Origin: Gammaproteobacteria bacterium UBA5338
GTDB lineage: Bacteria; Pseudomonadota; Gammaproteobacteria; Pseudomonadales; UBA5862
Assembly (NCBI GenBank): GCA_002408105.1
Contig: DHQM01000020.1
Coordinates: 1 to 10,723 of the forward strand
Direction of reading: 5' to 3'
Length of the DNA stretch: 10,723 nucleotides
Shown here piece after piece: positions 1 to 5,359 of this stretch. The first letter of the stretch is position 1, and every line of letters begins with the position of its first letter. The notes below the pieces were generated by a model. That model was not told where the DNA came from. It was given only the letters and a program-made list of their open reading frames with translations, and made no database searches. The position numbers were made by a program, and so were the translations under genes.

Positions 1-533
1 TGGTCCGCCGCCAGGCCAAGGCCATCAACTTCGGGCTGATTTATGGCATGTCCGGTTTCGGGCTTGCCCGTCAGCTCGGCATCGGCCGAACTGAAGCAGA
101 GGCTTATATCGAACGCTATTTCGAGCGCTATCCTGGGGTGCGCGCGTACATGGACCGCACCCGAGAGCAGGCGAGCGAACAGGGCTACGTCGAGACCCTG
201 TATGGGCGGCGCCTGTACCTTCCCGACATCCAGTCAAGCAATGGCAACCGCAAGCGCGCCGCCGAGCGCACTGCAATCAATGCACCGATGCAGGGAACGG
301 CCGCGGACATCATCAAGCGCGCAATGATCCGGGTGCACGCTTGGCTCGCCACCAGCCAATGCGATGCGGCCATGGTGATGCAGGTGCACGATGAGTTGGT
401 GCTTGAGGTGGCAGACACCGACCTCGATGCTGTGCAGGATGCGGTGCGGGTCCACATGGAAGCCGCTGCGGATCTCGATGTGCCGCTCGTGGTGGATTTG
501 GGCACTGGAGCGAACTGGGACGAAGCCCATTGA
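1..533 (+). CDS. polA: DNA polymerase I, C-terminal part of the polymerase domain (5' truncated)
   Basis: Family A DNA polymerase that fills gaps in repair and Okazaki-fragment maturation in the cytoplasm. The gene enters from the left edge; the first complete codon is at base 3. The visible 176 or so residues start in the O helix: [14 protein letters not shown] carries the Lys, Phe and Tyr that contact the incoming dNTP. It continues through [16 protein letters not shown] and [15 protein letters not shown] to motif [13 protein letters not shown], whose His-Asp-Glu supplies a catalytic metal ligand. It ends in GANWDEAH, as E. coli PolA ends in GENWDQAH. Similarity to E. coli PolA is high over the whole stretch and the active-site residues are intact. 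The Phe in the O helix is the form that discriminates against dideoxynucleotides. The stop is TGA at 531-533. The exonuclease domains lie outside the window. The gene converges with engB. Confidence 0.97.
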   Translation, partial: VRRQAKAINFGLIYGMSGFGLARQLGIGRTEAEAYIERYFERYPGVRAYMDRTREQASEQGYVETLYGRRLYLPDIQSSNGNRKRAAERTAINAPMQGTAADIIKRAMIRVHAWLATSQCDAAMVMQVHDELVLEVADTDLDAVQDAVRVHMEAAADLDVPLVVDLGTGANWDEAH

Positions 534-542
534 AGTCTTGGG

Positions 543-569
543 AAACTTTTTTCGGCCAGCTGGGTCCAT
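543..569 (+). promoter_or_regulatory. Possible sigmaE/AlgU-type promoter of a small RNA
   Basis: AAACTT at 543-548 differs by one base from the GAACTT -35 element of the sigmaE/AlgU family. TCCAT at 565-569, preceded by GG, lies 16 bp further on, near the TCtGA/TCaaA -10 element. The -10 match is weak. Transcription would begin near 575, just before the first hairpin. No good sigma70 pair with normal spacing is seen in the gap. This is inference from a short match. Confidence 0.3.
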
Positions 570-574
570 AGGAA

Positions 575-667
575 GGCGAGCCAACCCGCGGGATGGCTCC
601 GCAGTGGTGATGACGATCCTCTTGTCGCCCCGGTTCGGCTCCCCCTTGGTCGCGCCGGGGTTTTTTT
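575..667 (+). ncRNA. Candidate small RNA between polA and engB (Spot 42/ErsA position)
   Basis: The gap between polA and engB contains structure that a plain terminator does not need. A first hairpin pairs GAGCCA (578-583) with TGGCTC (594-599). A linker of about 28 nt follows, then a strong terminator hairpin (628-660) and T7. A transcript from about 575 to 667 would be about 90 nt. The same locus encodes Spot 42 (spf) in Enterobacterales and Vibrionaceae and ErsA in Pseudomonas, where ErsA depends on the sigmaE-type factor AlgU. A sigmaE-like promoter match lies in the right place here. I see no clear sequence identity with Spot 42, and I cannot compare with ErsA from memory. No open reading frame of note is present. 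The alternative is that this is simply the polA 3' untranslated region. Confidence 0.4.
628..667 (+). terminator. Rho-independent terminator of polA and/or the candidate small RNA
   Basis: CCCCGG (628-633) pairs with CCGGGG (655-660), directly followed by seven T (661-667). The stem continues inward with one mismatch (635/653): 634-654, 636-652, 637-651, 638-650, 639-649 and 640-648 pair, three of them as G-U. This leaves an apical loop CCCCCTT (641-647). It works only for plus-strand transcripts, because the opposite strand has no T-run. The last two T and the next A (666-668) are also the engB stop codon. Confidence 0.85.
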
Positions 668-1301
668 ATTGGCTGCGCGAGGCGTCCCAGTCCAACCACC
701 GCAGCAACTGTTCGATCAGCGCATCCAGCCCAGTGGCGTCGCGCGCAGAAAACAGCTGCGCTTCGACCTGGTCCATCGATTTCGGGAGCTGACGCTGGGT
801 GCGAAACAAGGCCTGCATGCCCTGGTTGCGGCTGAGCTTGTCGGCTTTGGTCAGCAGGACCCGGGTGGGTACCTGCGCGTTCTGTGCCCACTCGATCAGC
901 TGCAGGTCAAAGGCCTGTAGGGGCAAGCGCACATCAGCAAGCAGCACGACGCCGGACAGGCTTTCGCGCCCCCGCAGGTACGCATCAATGTGCGCACGCC
1001 ACTGCGCCCGCATCGACTTGGCGACCTTGGCGTACCCGTAGCCCGGCAAATCCACCAGGCGTTTCCCGGGGGTCGGCTCGAAGAAGTTGAGCAGCTGCGT
1101 GCGTCCCGGCTGTTTGCTGGTGCGCGCCATTTTGCTTGAGCCCGTCAGGGCATTGATGGCACTTGACTTGCCTGCGTTCGAGCGGCCACAGAATGCCACC
1201 TCGTGGCCCTGGTCCTCGGGCCAATCGGTTGGTTGCATGGCGCTCTTGGTGAACTGGGTGTGAATGAATGGGTTGGTGGTCGGGTTCATGATTGAAGGCA
1301 T
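666..1301 (-). CDS. engB: Ribosome biogenesis GTP-binding protein EngB/YihA
   Basis: Small essential GTPase of the TrmE-Era-EngA-YihA group, involved in large ribosomal subunit assembly in the cytoplasm. 211 residues, close to the 210 of E. coli YihA. All G motifs are visible: G1 GRSNAGKSS (about 39-47), the G2 region ARTSKQPGRTQLLNFF, G3 DLPGYGYAK, G4 TKADK and G5 SARDATG. The start is uncertain. The ATG at 1299-1301 gives MPSIMNPTTN; a second ATG at 1287-1289 gives MNPTTN. Neither has a good ribosome-binding site, and a TATACT -10 box at 1321-1326 would leave a leader of only 12-25 nt. The gene converges with polA, with its stop in the polA terminator T-run, and diverges from the cytochrome c4 gene. 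The polA-engB-cytochrome c4 order is conserved in Pseudomonas. Confidence 0.96.
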   Translation of the reverse strand: MPSIMNPTTNPFIHTQFTKSAMQPTDWPEDQGHEVAFCGRSNAGKSSAINALTGSSKMARTSKQPGRTQLLNFFEPTPGKRLVDLPGYGYAKVAKSMRAQWRAHIDAYLRGRESLSGVVLLADVRLPLQAFDLQLIEWAQNAQVPTRVLLTKADKLSRNQGMQALFRTQRQLPKSMDQVEAQLFSARDATGLDALIEQLLRWLDWDASRSQ

Positions 1302-1320
1302 CAGGCCGTTGCAGGTGCAC

Positions 1321-1326
1321 AGTATA
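1321..1326 (-). promoter_or_regulatory. Possible engB -10 element
   Basis: On the minus strand this reads TATACT, five of six matches to TATAAT. No convincing -35 box lies 16-18 bp upstream. It would give a very short engB leader without a Shine-Dalgarno sequence. Only the -10 match supports it. Confidence 0.3.
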
Positions 1327-1388
1327 GGGCCAGGACTGGGCGTGCGGACGGGCTGAGGTGGTCCGCTCTACGAACTGGAGTGCCAATG

Positions 1389-1397
1389 TGCTAGTAT
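1389..1397 (+). promoter_or_regulatory. Possible extended -10 promoter of the cytochrome c4 gene
   Basis: TGCTAGTAT is an extended -10 element: TG, one base, then TAGTAT with four of six consensus matches. No good -35 box is seen at the usual distance, which is acceptable for extended -10 promoters. Transcription would start near 1404 and leave a leader of about 48 nt that carries the repeats described separately. Confidence 0.4.
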
Positions 1398-1398
1398 A

Positions 1399-1441
1399 CG
1401 CGCCGCACCGAGGCGCGGATGGGTTGTTGTCGCGTCGCACC
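1399..1441 (+). repeat. GC-rich inverted repeat and direct repeat in the cytochrome c4 leader
   Basis: CGCGCC (1399-1404) and GGCGCG (1412-1417) form a perfect 6-bp inverted repeat around a 7-nt loop at the predicted transcription start. In addition CGCGCCGCACC (1399-1409) recurs with one change as CGCGTCGCACC (1431-1441), 32 bp apart, about three helical turns. It could be an operator, an mRNA 5' stem-loop, or chance in GC-rich DNA. Confidence 0.35.
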
Positions 1442-1451
1442 AGAGGTTTAG

Positions 1452-2090
1452 ATGGGATCGAAAATGAACAAACGGGTCGCCACCTTGGCCATGCTGGCCG
1501 CCACAGCCGCCGCCCCTGCCATTGCCGAAGTGCAAGGCATGGTTTCAGGTGATCCCCAAGCTGGTGAGCAGCTCGCTGGCAGTTGCGTTGCGTGCCACGG
1601 GCCTGGCGGCGACAGCGCTGCGCCAACCTTTCCGAAGCTTGCAGGCCAGTCTGAGCGCTACCTTGCCAAGCAGTTGCTCGAAATCCAGTCTGGTGCGCGA
1701 CCTGTGCCGACCATGGCCGGACAGCTCGACGGCATGAGCAAACATGACCTTCAGGACCTTGCTGCCTATTTTTCAGCGCAGTCCGGCTCCGGAGGAGCGG
1801 CAGATCCCGCCTTGGTTGAACTTGGTGAACGGGTATACCGGGCCGGCATTGCCGAGAAAGGCATCGCCGCGTGTGCCGCATGCCATTCGCCCACGGGCGT
1901 CGGCAACCCCTTGGCGGGCTTCCCTGCCCTCTCTGGACAGCACGCCGCATACACTGTGACCCAGTTGCAGGCGTTTCGAAGTGGCGAGCGCAGCAACGAC
2001 CCTGAGCGCATCATGCGTGACAACGCCGAGCTCTTGAGTGATCGAGAAATCGAAGCGGTGTCGAGCTACGTCGCCGGGTTGCGTCCCTAG
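1452..2090 (+). CDS. Dihaem cytochrome c4, periplasmic
   Basis: Two-domain c-type cytochrome that shuttles electrons in the periplasm, in related bacteria from the bc1 complex to cytochrome oxidases. 212 residues with an Ala-rich Sec signal peptide (about 1-25, likely cut after APAIA); the mature length of about 187 fits the c4 family. The first haem site is CVACH (45-49) with probable axial Met88 in PTMAGQ; the second is CAACH (141-145) with probable axial Met188 in RIMRDN. The two halves are recognisable duplicates: FPKLAGQSERYLAKQL against FPALSGQHAAYTVTQL. The start at 1452 has AGAGG (1442-1446) five bases upstream; the ATG at 1464 is a less likely alternative. It diverges from engB and precedes dsbA, the order seen in Pseudomonas. 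Confidence 0.95.
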   Translation: MGSKMNKRVATLAMLAATAAAPAIAEVQGMVSGDPQAGEQLAGSCVACHGPGGDSAAPTFPKLAGQSERYLAKQLLEIQSGARPVPTMAGQLDGMSKHDLQDLAAYFSAQSGSGGAADPALVELGERVYRAGIAEKGIAACAACHSPTGVGNPLAGFPALSGQHAAYTVTQLQAFRSGERSNDPERIMRDNAELLSDREIEAVSSYVAGLRP

Positions 2091-2105
2091 CGCATCACTG
2101 ATCAC

Positions 2106-2126
2106 TCCTGCCTGTCACAGGCAGGA
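2106..2126 (+). repeat. Perfect 9-bp hairpin between cytochrome c4 and dsbA
   Basis: TCCTGCCTG (2106-2114) and CAGGCAGGA (2118-2126) are perfect complements around a 3-nt loop, 16 bases after the cytochrome c4 stop. No T-run follows, so it is not a classic terminator. It may protect the cytochrome c4 mRNA 3' end, cause partial termination, or be a protein-binding site. Confidence 0.5.
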
Positions 2127-2185
2127 TACAGCCAGTGTGTTAAGCTTCAGAGCACCCACCCGCGGTCGCTCAGGTGTAAGCTAAC

Positions 2186-2827
2186 ATGTTAAAAAAGTTC
2201 GTTTTTTTCTTGTTCTTTCTGTGCGTATGGCCGCTCTCTGCCTGTGCAGAATCGCCGAGTCCGCTGCGCTTCAGCGAAGGCGTCCACTATGAAGCCATTG
2301 ACCCGCCACTGCCCACCCGGGACCCGGGACGCATCGAGGTGGTTGAGTATTTCTGGTACGGGTGCCCGCACTGCTTTCAGCTTGAGCCCAGCGTCGAGCG
2401 CTGGGCCGAGGAACTGCCCCGGGATGTGGACTTCTGGCGTTCACCTGCGATGTGGAACGACCGCATGCGCCTGCACGCCCGGGCGTACTATGCCGCCGAT
2501 GCCCTGGGTGCACTGAATCGGCTGCATCCAGCCCTGTTTCGCGCGATCAACCGTGACGATGACCCGTTGTCGAACGCAGGTGCTATCCGCGCCTTGTTCG
2601 AGCGAAACGGCATCGACGGGGCCAAGTTTGAGGCGGTGTTTGACGCCTTTGGGATCAGCAACAAGGTCAACCAGGCGGATCAGCGCTTTCGCTCAGCGGG
2701 CCTGCGGGGTGTCCCGGCACTGGTGGTCCAGGGCAAGTACCGAATCACGGGCCGCAACCTGCGCAGCCATGAAGAAATGTTTGAGGTCGTGGATCATTTG
2801 ATCGCGCTTGAACGCGCCCAGCCTTGA
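2186..2827 (+). CDS. dsbA: Thiol:disulfide interchange protein DsbA, possibly a lipoprotein
   Basis: Periplasmic oxidase that introduces disulfide bonds into exported proteins and is re-oxidised by DsbB. 213 residues. The thioredoxin-fold active site is YGCPHC, Cys60-Pro-His-Cys63 in VVEYFWYGCPHCFQLEP, and the cis-proline is Pro177 in LRGVPALVV. The helical insert between them is of normal DsbA length. The N-terminus MLKKFVFFLFFLCVWPLSAC is a Phe-rich signal sequence; LSAC (17-20) fits a lipobox with Cys20 as lipidated residue, while cleavage after ACA (19-21) would also suit signal peptidase I. The start ATG has AGGTG (2172-2176) nine bases upstream. The EEP gene follows 24 bases after the stop and is probably co-transcribed. 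The signal sequence is AT-rich compared with the rest of the gene, with A6 and T7 runs. Confidence 0.95.
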   Translation: MLKKFVFFLFFLCVWPLSACAESPSPLRFSEGVHYEAIDPPLPTRDPGRIEVVEYFWYGCPHCFQLEPSVERWAEELPRDVDFWRSPAMWNDRMRLHARAYYAADALGALNRLHPALFRAINRDDDPLSNAGAIRALFERNGIDGAKFEAVFDAFGISNKVNQADQRFRSAGLRGVPALVVQGKYRITGRNLRSHEEMFEVVDHLIALERAQP

Positions 2828-2838
2828 CCCATGCGCTC

Positions 2839-2845
2839 GGAGGAG
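2839..2845 (+). promoter_or_regulatory. Ribosome-binding site deciding the EEP gene start
   Basis: GGAGGAG, six bases before GTG 2852. It lies downstream of the ATG at 2831, so it can serve only the GTG start. Confidence 0.7.
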
Positions 2846-2851
2846 TCGGCG

Positions 2852-3688
2852 GTGCTCGGGCAACAGGCGATGCCACAGGCGTCAGCTTCGGCTGGCGGCC
2901 AGCGGCTGCGGCTGCTCACCTACAACATGCAGGTCGGGATATCGACCGCGCGCTACCACCACTACCTCACCCGCGGTTGGCAACATGTACTCCCCCATGC
3001 CCTGCGCAGTGAGAACCTCAACCGCATCGGCACCCTGATCGGTGACTACGACATCGTGGCGCTGCAAGAAACCGACGGCGGCAGCTTGCGCAGCGGGTTC
3101 GTCAATCAGGTTGAATACCTGGCCCACCGCGCGGATTTCCCGTATTGGTACCAGCAGCGCAACCGCAACCTGGGCCGCCTGGGCCAGCACGGCAACGGCA
3201 TCCTGACTCGGTACGAGCCGGAGATTCTGGAAGACCACAAGCTTCCGGGTACCCTGCCGGGTCGCGGCGCCATTGTGGCCCGCTTCGGCCACCCCAGCGA
3301 GCCCCTGCTGCTGATCGCCGTCCACCTGTCCCTGGGGCAGCGGTCCCAAATGCGCCAGCTCGCTTACCTGCGCGAGTTGGTTGCCAACTATCGGCACGTT
3401 GTGATCATGGGGGACATGAACACCCGCCAGCAGCGCCTGCTGCTGGATTCGCCGTTGCAGCATGGCGACTTCCATGTCTTCGAAGATGAGTACCACACCT
3501 TCCCGAGTTGGCGCCCGGTCCGGGGGCTTGACCACATCCTGGTGAGTCGAACGCTTAAGGTACACGGGATCGAGGTCATGGACTTTCCAGTCTCCGATCA
3601 CCTGCCGATGGCCGTTGAGGTGGAGCTCCCCGCGGCTGTTGGCTCACTGCTGAACCCTGCTGCACCTGTGGCGATGGACAGGAGGTGA
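2852..3688 (+). CDS. Endonuclease/exonuclease/phosphatase-fold protein
   Basis: Member of the DNase I-like EEP superfamily of metal-dependent phosphodiesterases and phosphomonoesterases; the substrate is unknown. The motifs are intact in the 278-residue product from GTG 2852: LLTYNMQVG (Asn25), VALQETDGG (Glu73), the GQHGNGIL loop, AVHLSLG (His158), VIMGDMNT (Asp188, Asn190), GLDHIL (Asp227, His228) and VSDHLPMAVE (Asp249-His250). I chose GTG 2852 because GGAGGAG lies at 2839-2845, six bases upstream; the in-frame ATG at 2831 has no ribosome-binding site and adds only seven residues. No convincing signal peptide is seen, so it is probably cytoplasmic. It follows dsbA and ends in a GTGA overlap with the GGDEF-type gene. 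The same neighbour set occurs in Pseudomonas (PA5488 type). Confidence 0.88.
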   Translation: MLGQQAMPQASASAGGQRLRLLTYNMQVGISTARYHHYLTRGWQHVLPHALRSENLNRIGTLIGDYDIVALQETDGGSLRSGFVNQVEYLAHRADFPYWYQQRNRNLGRLGQHGNGILTRYEPEILEDHKLPGTLPGRGAIVARFGHPSEPLLLIAVHLSLGQRSQMRQLAYLRELVANYRHVVIMGDMNTRQQRLLLDSPLQHGDFHVFEDEYHTFPSWRPVRGLDHILVSRTLKVHGIEVMDFPVSDHLPMAVEVELPAAVGSLLNPAAPVAMDRR

Positions 3689-5157
3689 CCAGGTCGAGTT
3701 GGGACGCGGACACGACCGGTGGTTTCGACCCGCTCAAACGCATCATCGTTCGCCTGGCGGCCCTGACGCGTGACAAGCACCCAGAACTCGACGCTGCCCT
3801 GGACGCGCTCAAGGCAGACCTTGCGGACCGGCCTGGAGCGGGAGAACTCGACCGCCACGCAGACGCCCTGCAACGCGCGATTTCGGTGTACGACCAAGAC
3901 CTGATTGCTGCCCAGGCCCGGCTGCAGGATCGCCTCACCCAAGGCGCTGCAGCCAGGGGACCCTGGGGACCGCCACTGGATGCTCTGGCGTCTTTGGTCG
4001 AGTCCCATCCGGCCCCCCAACCTTGGCACTTGGAGGGCTGGCTGGCCCATCTTCCGCAAACTGAAGCGGCACCGGAGCCCCCCTCGAAGGGCAGGCGGGG
4101 GTTCCTTGGAATCGGCCGTCTCCGCGGGAGCGCTCCGACCGATGACCCGAACCCGGAGCCTGGCTTTGCGACGATATCCCAGGCGGTGGGAGATGTCTTG
4201 GCCGGGTTGCTGCAGCGTTTGCGACTGGCACCTGACGCATCAAAGCAGCGCCAAGCCATCGAGGCCCGTCTGCAGCAGCCGGCCCATTGGTACGAGTTGG
4301 TGCCCTGGCTCGAAGAAGTGGCGGCCCTGGTGGGAGAAGCCTTTGAGCACAGCGAACACACCATCGACACCTTCGTGGCTGAACTCGAGCCGAAGCTCGA
4401 CGCGTTGGAGCATCAGCTGGCCGCGCTGCACGCCGAGTTGCAGTTTGATCCCGAGGACATCGCGGCCGACAGTGTCCCTGCGCCAACTGGGGTCGACGTC
4501 CGGCTGGACAATGCGGCGGTGCACCTGGAGGCGTTGCGAACCAAGCTGCATGGCCTTCGCGACAGCGGTATCCGCGCAGTGGATACCTTGCGTGCCGGGG
4601 TGCGGGCCATGAACATGGACCGGGCGGCTGTGGTGACCACCTTGGAGTCGGAGCGGCGCCTGGGTGGAACCGATGGACTGACCGGTGTTCCGAACCAGCG
4701 GGGTTTGCGCGCCCAGCTTGCCGCAGACCTTGCGGACGCTGGGGATATGCCCCTGTGGCTGTTGCTGTTCGAAATCGAAGGCTGGGGGGCCTTGCAGCAG
4801 CGCTGCGGCGCCCTGCGAGGACAGCGTTTGGTGCAGGCTCTGGTGGGGGCGATGGCGGCCGCTGCCGAGGCCGGGGAATCCTTGGCTCGAGTTGGTAGCG
4901 GGCGGTTCGCGGTGGTTGCGGCGCACATTGACCGGGCCCAAGCCGAGGCCCGAGCTGCCGCCTTTCGCCGCGCAGCGGCCGGGCTGCGCTTTCGGTTGGA
5001 TCAGCAGCCCTTGCAGGTGGAGCTGGCCGGCGTGGGCGTGGAGCGCAACTCTGCTGAAACAGGGGCGGCGCTCTTGCACCGTTCCCTGGTATTGCTAGCC
5101 GCGCCGCGGCCTGAGGGGGCTTTTTTTCTCCACCCAAATGACGGCGCGCCTGAATGA
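3685..5157 (+). CDS. Long helical protein with a degenerate GGDEF domain (inactive diguanylate cyclase homologue)
   Basis: 490 residues, no signal peptide or membrane segment. Residues 1 to about 320 look helical and coiled-coil prone, with a Pro/Gly-rich break near 120-165. Residues about 325-475 form a GGDEF-type domain: the entry motif TDGLTGVPNQRGL (329-341) is well kept, but the metal-binding segment is FEIEGW (362-367) instead of FDIDxF, and the signature loop is GSGRF (404-408) instead of GG(D/E)EF. No RxxD inhibitory site precedes it. Diguanylate cyclase activity is therefore unlikely; a regulatory or scaffold role is inferred. It matches the position of the P. aeruginosa PA5487 (DgcH) gene. 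The GTG start overlaps the EEP stop (GTGA), and a perfect AGGAGGTGA sits on the start itself, which leaves initiation unclear. No in-frame ATG, GTG or TTG offers a better choice nearby. T7 at 5121-5127 lies in the last codons. Confidence 0.85.
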   Translation: MTRSSWDADTTGGFDPLKRIIVRLAALTRDKHPELDAALDALKADLADRPGAGELDRHADALQRAISVYDQDLIAAQARLQDRLTQGAAARGPWGPPLDALASLVESHPAPQPWHLEGWLAHLPQTEAAPEPPSKGRRGFLGIGRLRGSAPTDDPNPEPGFATISQAVGDVLAGLLQRLRLAPDASKQRQAIEARLQQPAHWYELVPWLEEVAALVGEAFEHSEHTIDTFVAELEPKLDALEHQLAALHAELQFDPEDIAADSVPAPTGVDVRLDNAAVHLEALRTKLHGLRDSGIRAVDTLRAGVRAMNMDRAAVVTTLESERRLGGTDGLTGVPNQRGLRAQLAADLADAGDMPLWLLLFEIEGWGALQQRCGALRGQRLVQALVGAMAAAAEAGESLARVGSGRFAVVAAHIDRAQAEARAAAFRRAAAGLRFRLDQQPLQVELAGVGVERNSAETGAALLHRSLVLLAAPRPEGAFFLHPNDGAPE

Positions 5158-5204
5158 GCAGGCGGCCTTGGCGACCGGCGCCCTGTTGGAGCCGCAGCCA
5201 TTGA

Positions 5205-5250
5205 TTGGTTCACCCTCCGCTGCAACTTTGATAGTCTGCGCGGGGCCCCC
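5205..5250 (+). promoter_or_regulatory. Probable tRNA-Gly promoter with GC-rich discriminator
   Basis: TTGGTT (5205-5210) may be the -35 box. The -10 box is either TTTGAT (5227-5232, 16-bp spacer) or GATAGT (5230-5235, 19-bp spacer). The following stretch, 5238-5250, is entirely G and C. Such a discriminator is typical of stringently controlled stable-RNA promoters. The tRNA begins about 12 bases after the expected start. The hexamers are weak, so placement is approximate. Confidence 0.4.
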
Positions 5251-5252
5251 AG

Positions 5253-5327
5253 GCGGGTGTCGTATAATGGTGATTACCTGAGCTTCCCAAGCTCATGATG
5301 ACGGTTCGATTCCGTTCACCCGCTCCA
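5253..5327 (+). tRNA. tRNA-Gly, anticodon CCC
   Basis: A complete 75-nt cloverleaf. The acceptor stem GCGGGTG (5253-5259) pairs perfectly with CACCCGC (5317-5323), followed by discriminator T and an encoded CCA. The anticodon arm is TGAGC-TTCCCAA-GCTCA with anticodon CCC, reading GGG glycine codons. The T arm is GACGG-TTCGATT-CCGTT, and the D loop carries the usual GG. The D stem has one T-T mismatch at its inner end, which is unusual but tolerable. It stands alone between the GGDEF-type gene and the convergent GNAT/nitrilase gene. No copy of its 3' end is seen elsewhere in the window, so there is no sign of an integrated element. Confidence 0.96.
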
Positions 5328-5342
5328 CACTCAAGTCACCAG

Positions 5343-5359
5343 GGGGTTCATCCAACCCC
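5343..5359. terminator. Small hairpin between the convergent tRNA and GNAT/nitrilase gene
   Basis: GGGGTT (5343-5348) and AACCCC (5354-5359) form a perfect 6-bp stem around CATCC, overlapping the minus-strand stop codon (5348-5350). It lies 15 bases after the tRNA. Neither strand has a T-run behind it, so any terminator role is a guess from position. Confidence 0.3.

Noticed and set aside
5097..5127. AGCC/GGCT pair followed by T7 inside the end of the GGDEF-type gene, looking like an intrinsic terminator
   Set aside because: The stem next to the T-run is only four base pairs with a long loop. The stronger internal GCCGC/GCGGC stem is ten bases away from the T-run. It also lies within coding sequence.
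3935..5137. Long open frame (400 codons) on the minus strand
   Set aside because: It is antisense to the GGDEF-type gene and its product is low-complexity Arg/Pro/Ala-rich, with no recognisable motif.
5253..5350. tRNA-Gly 3' end as an attachment site for an integrated element
   Set aside because: No second copy of the tRNA 3' sequence, no integrase and no foreign-looking genes are present in the window.
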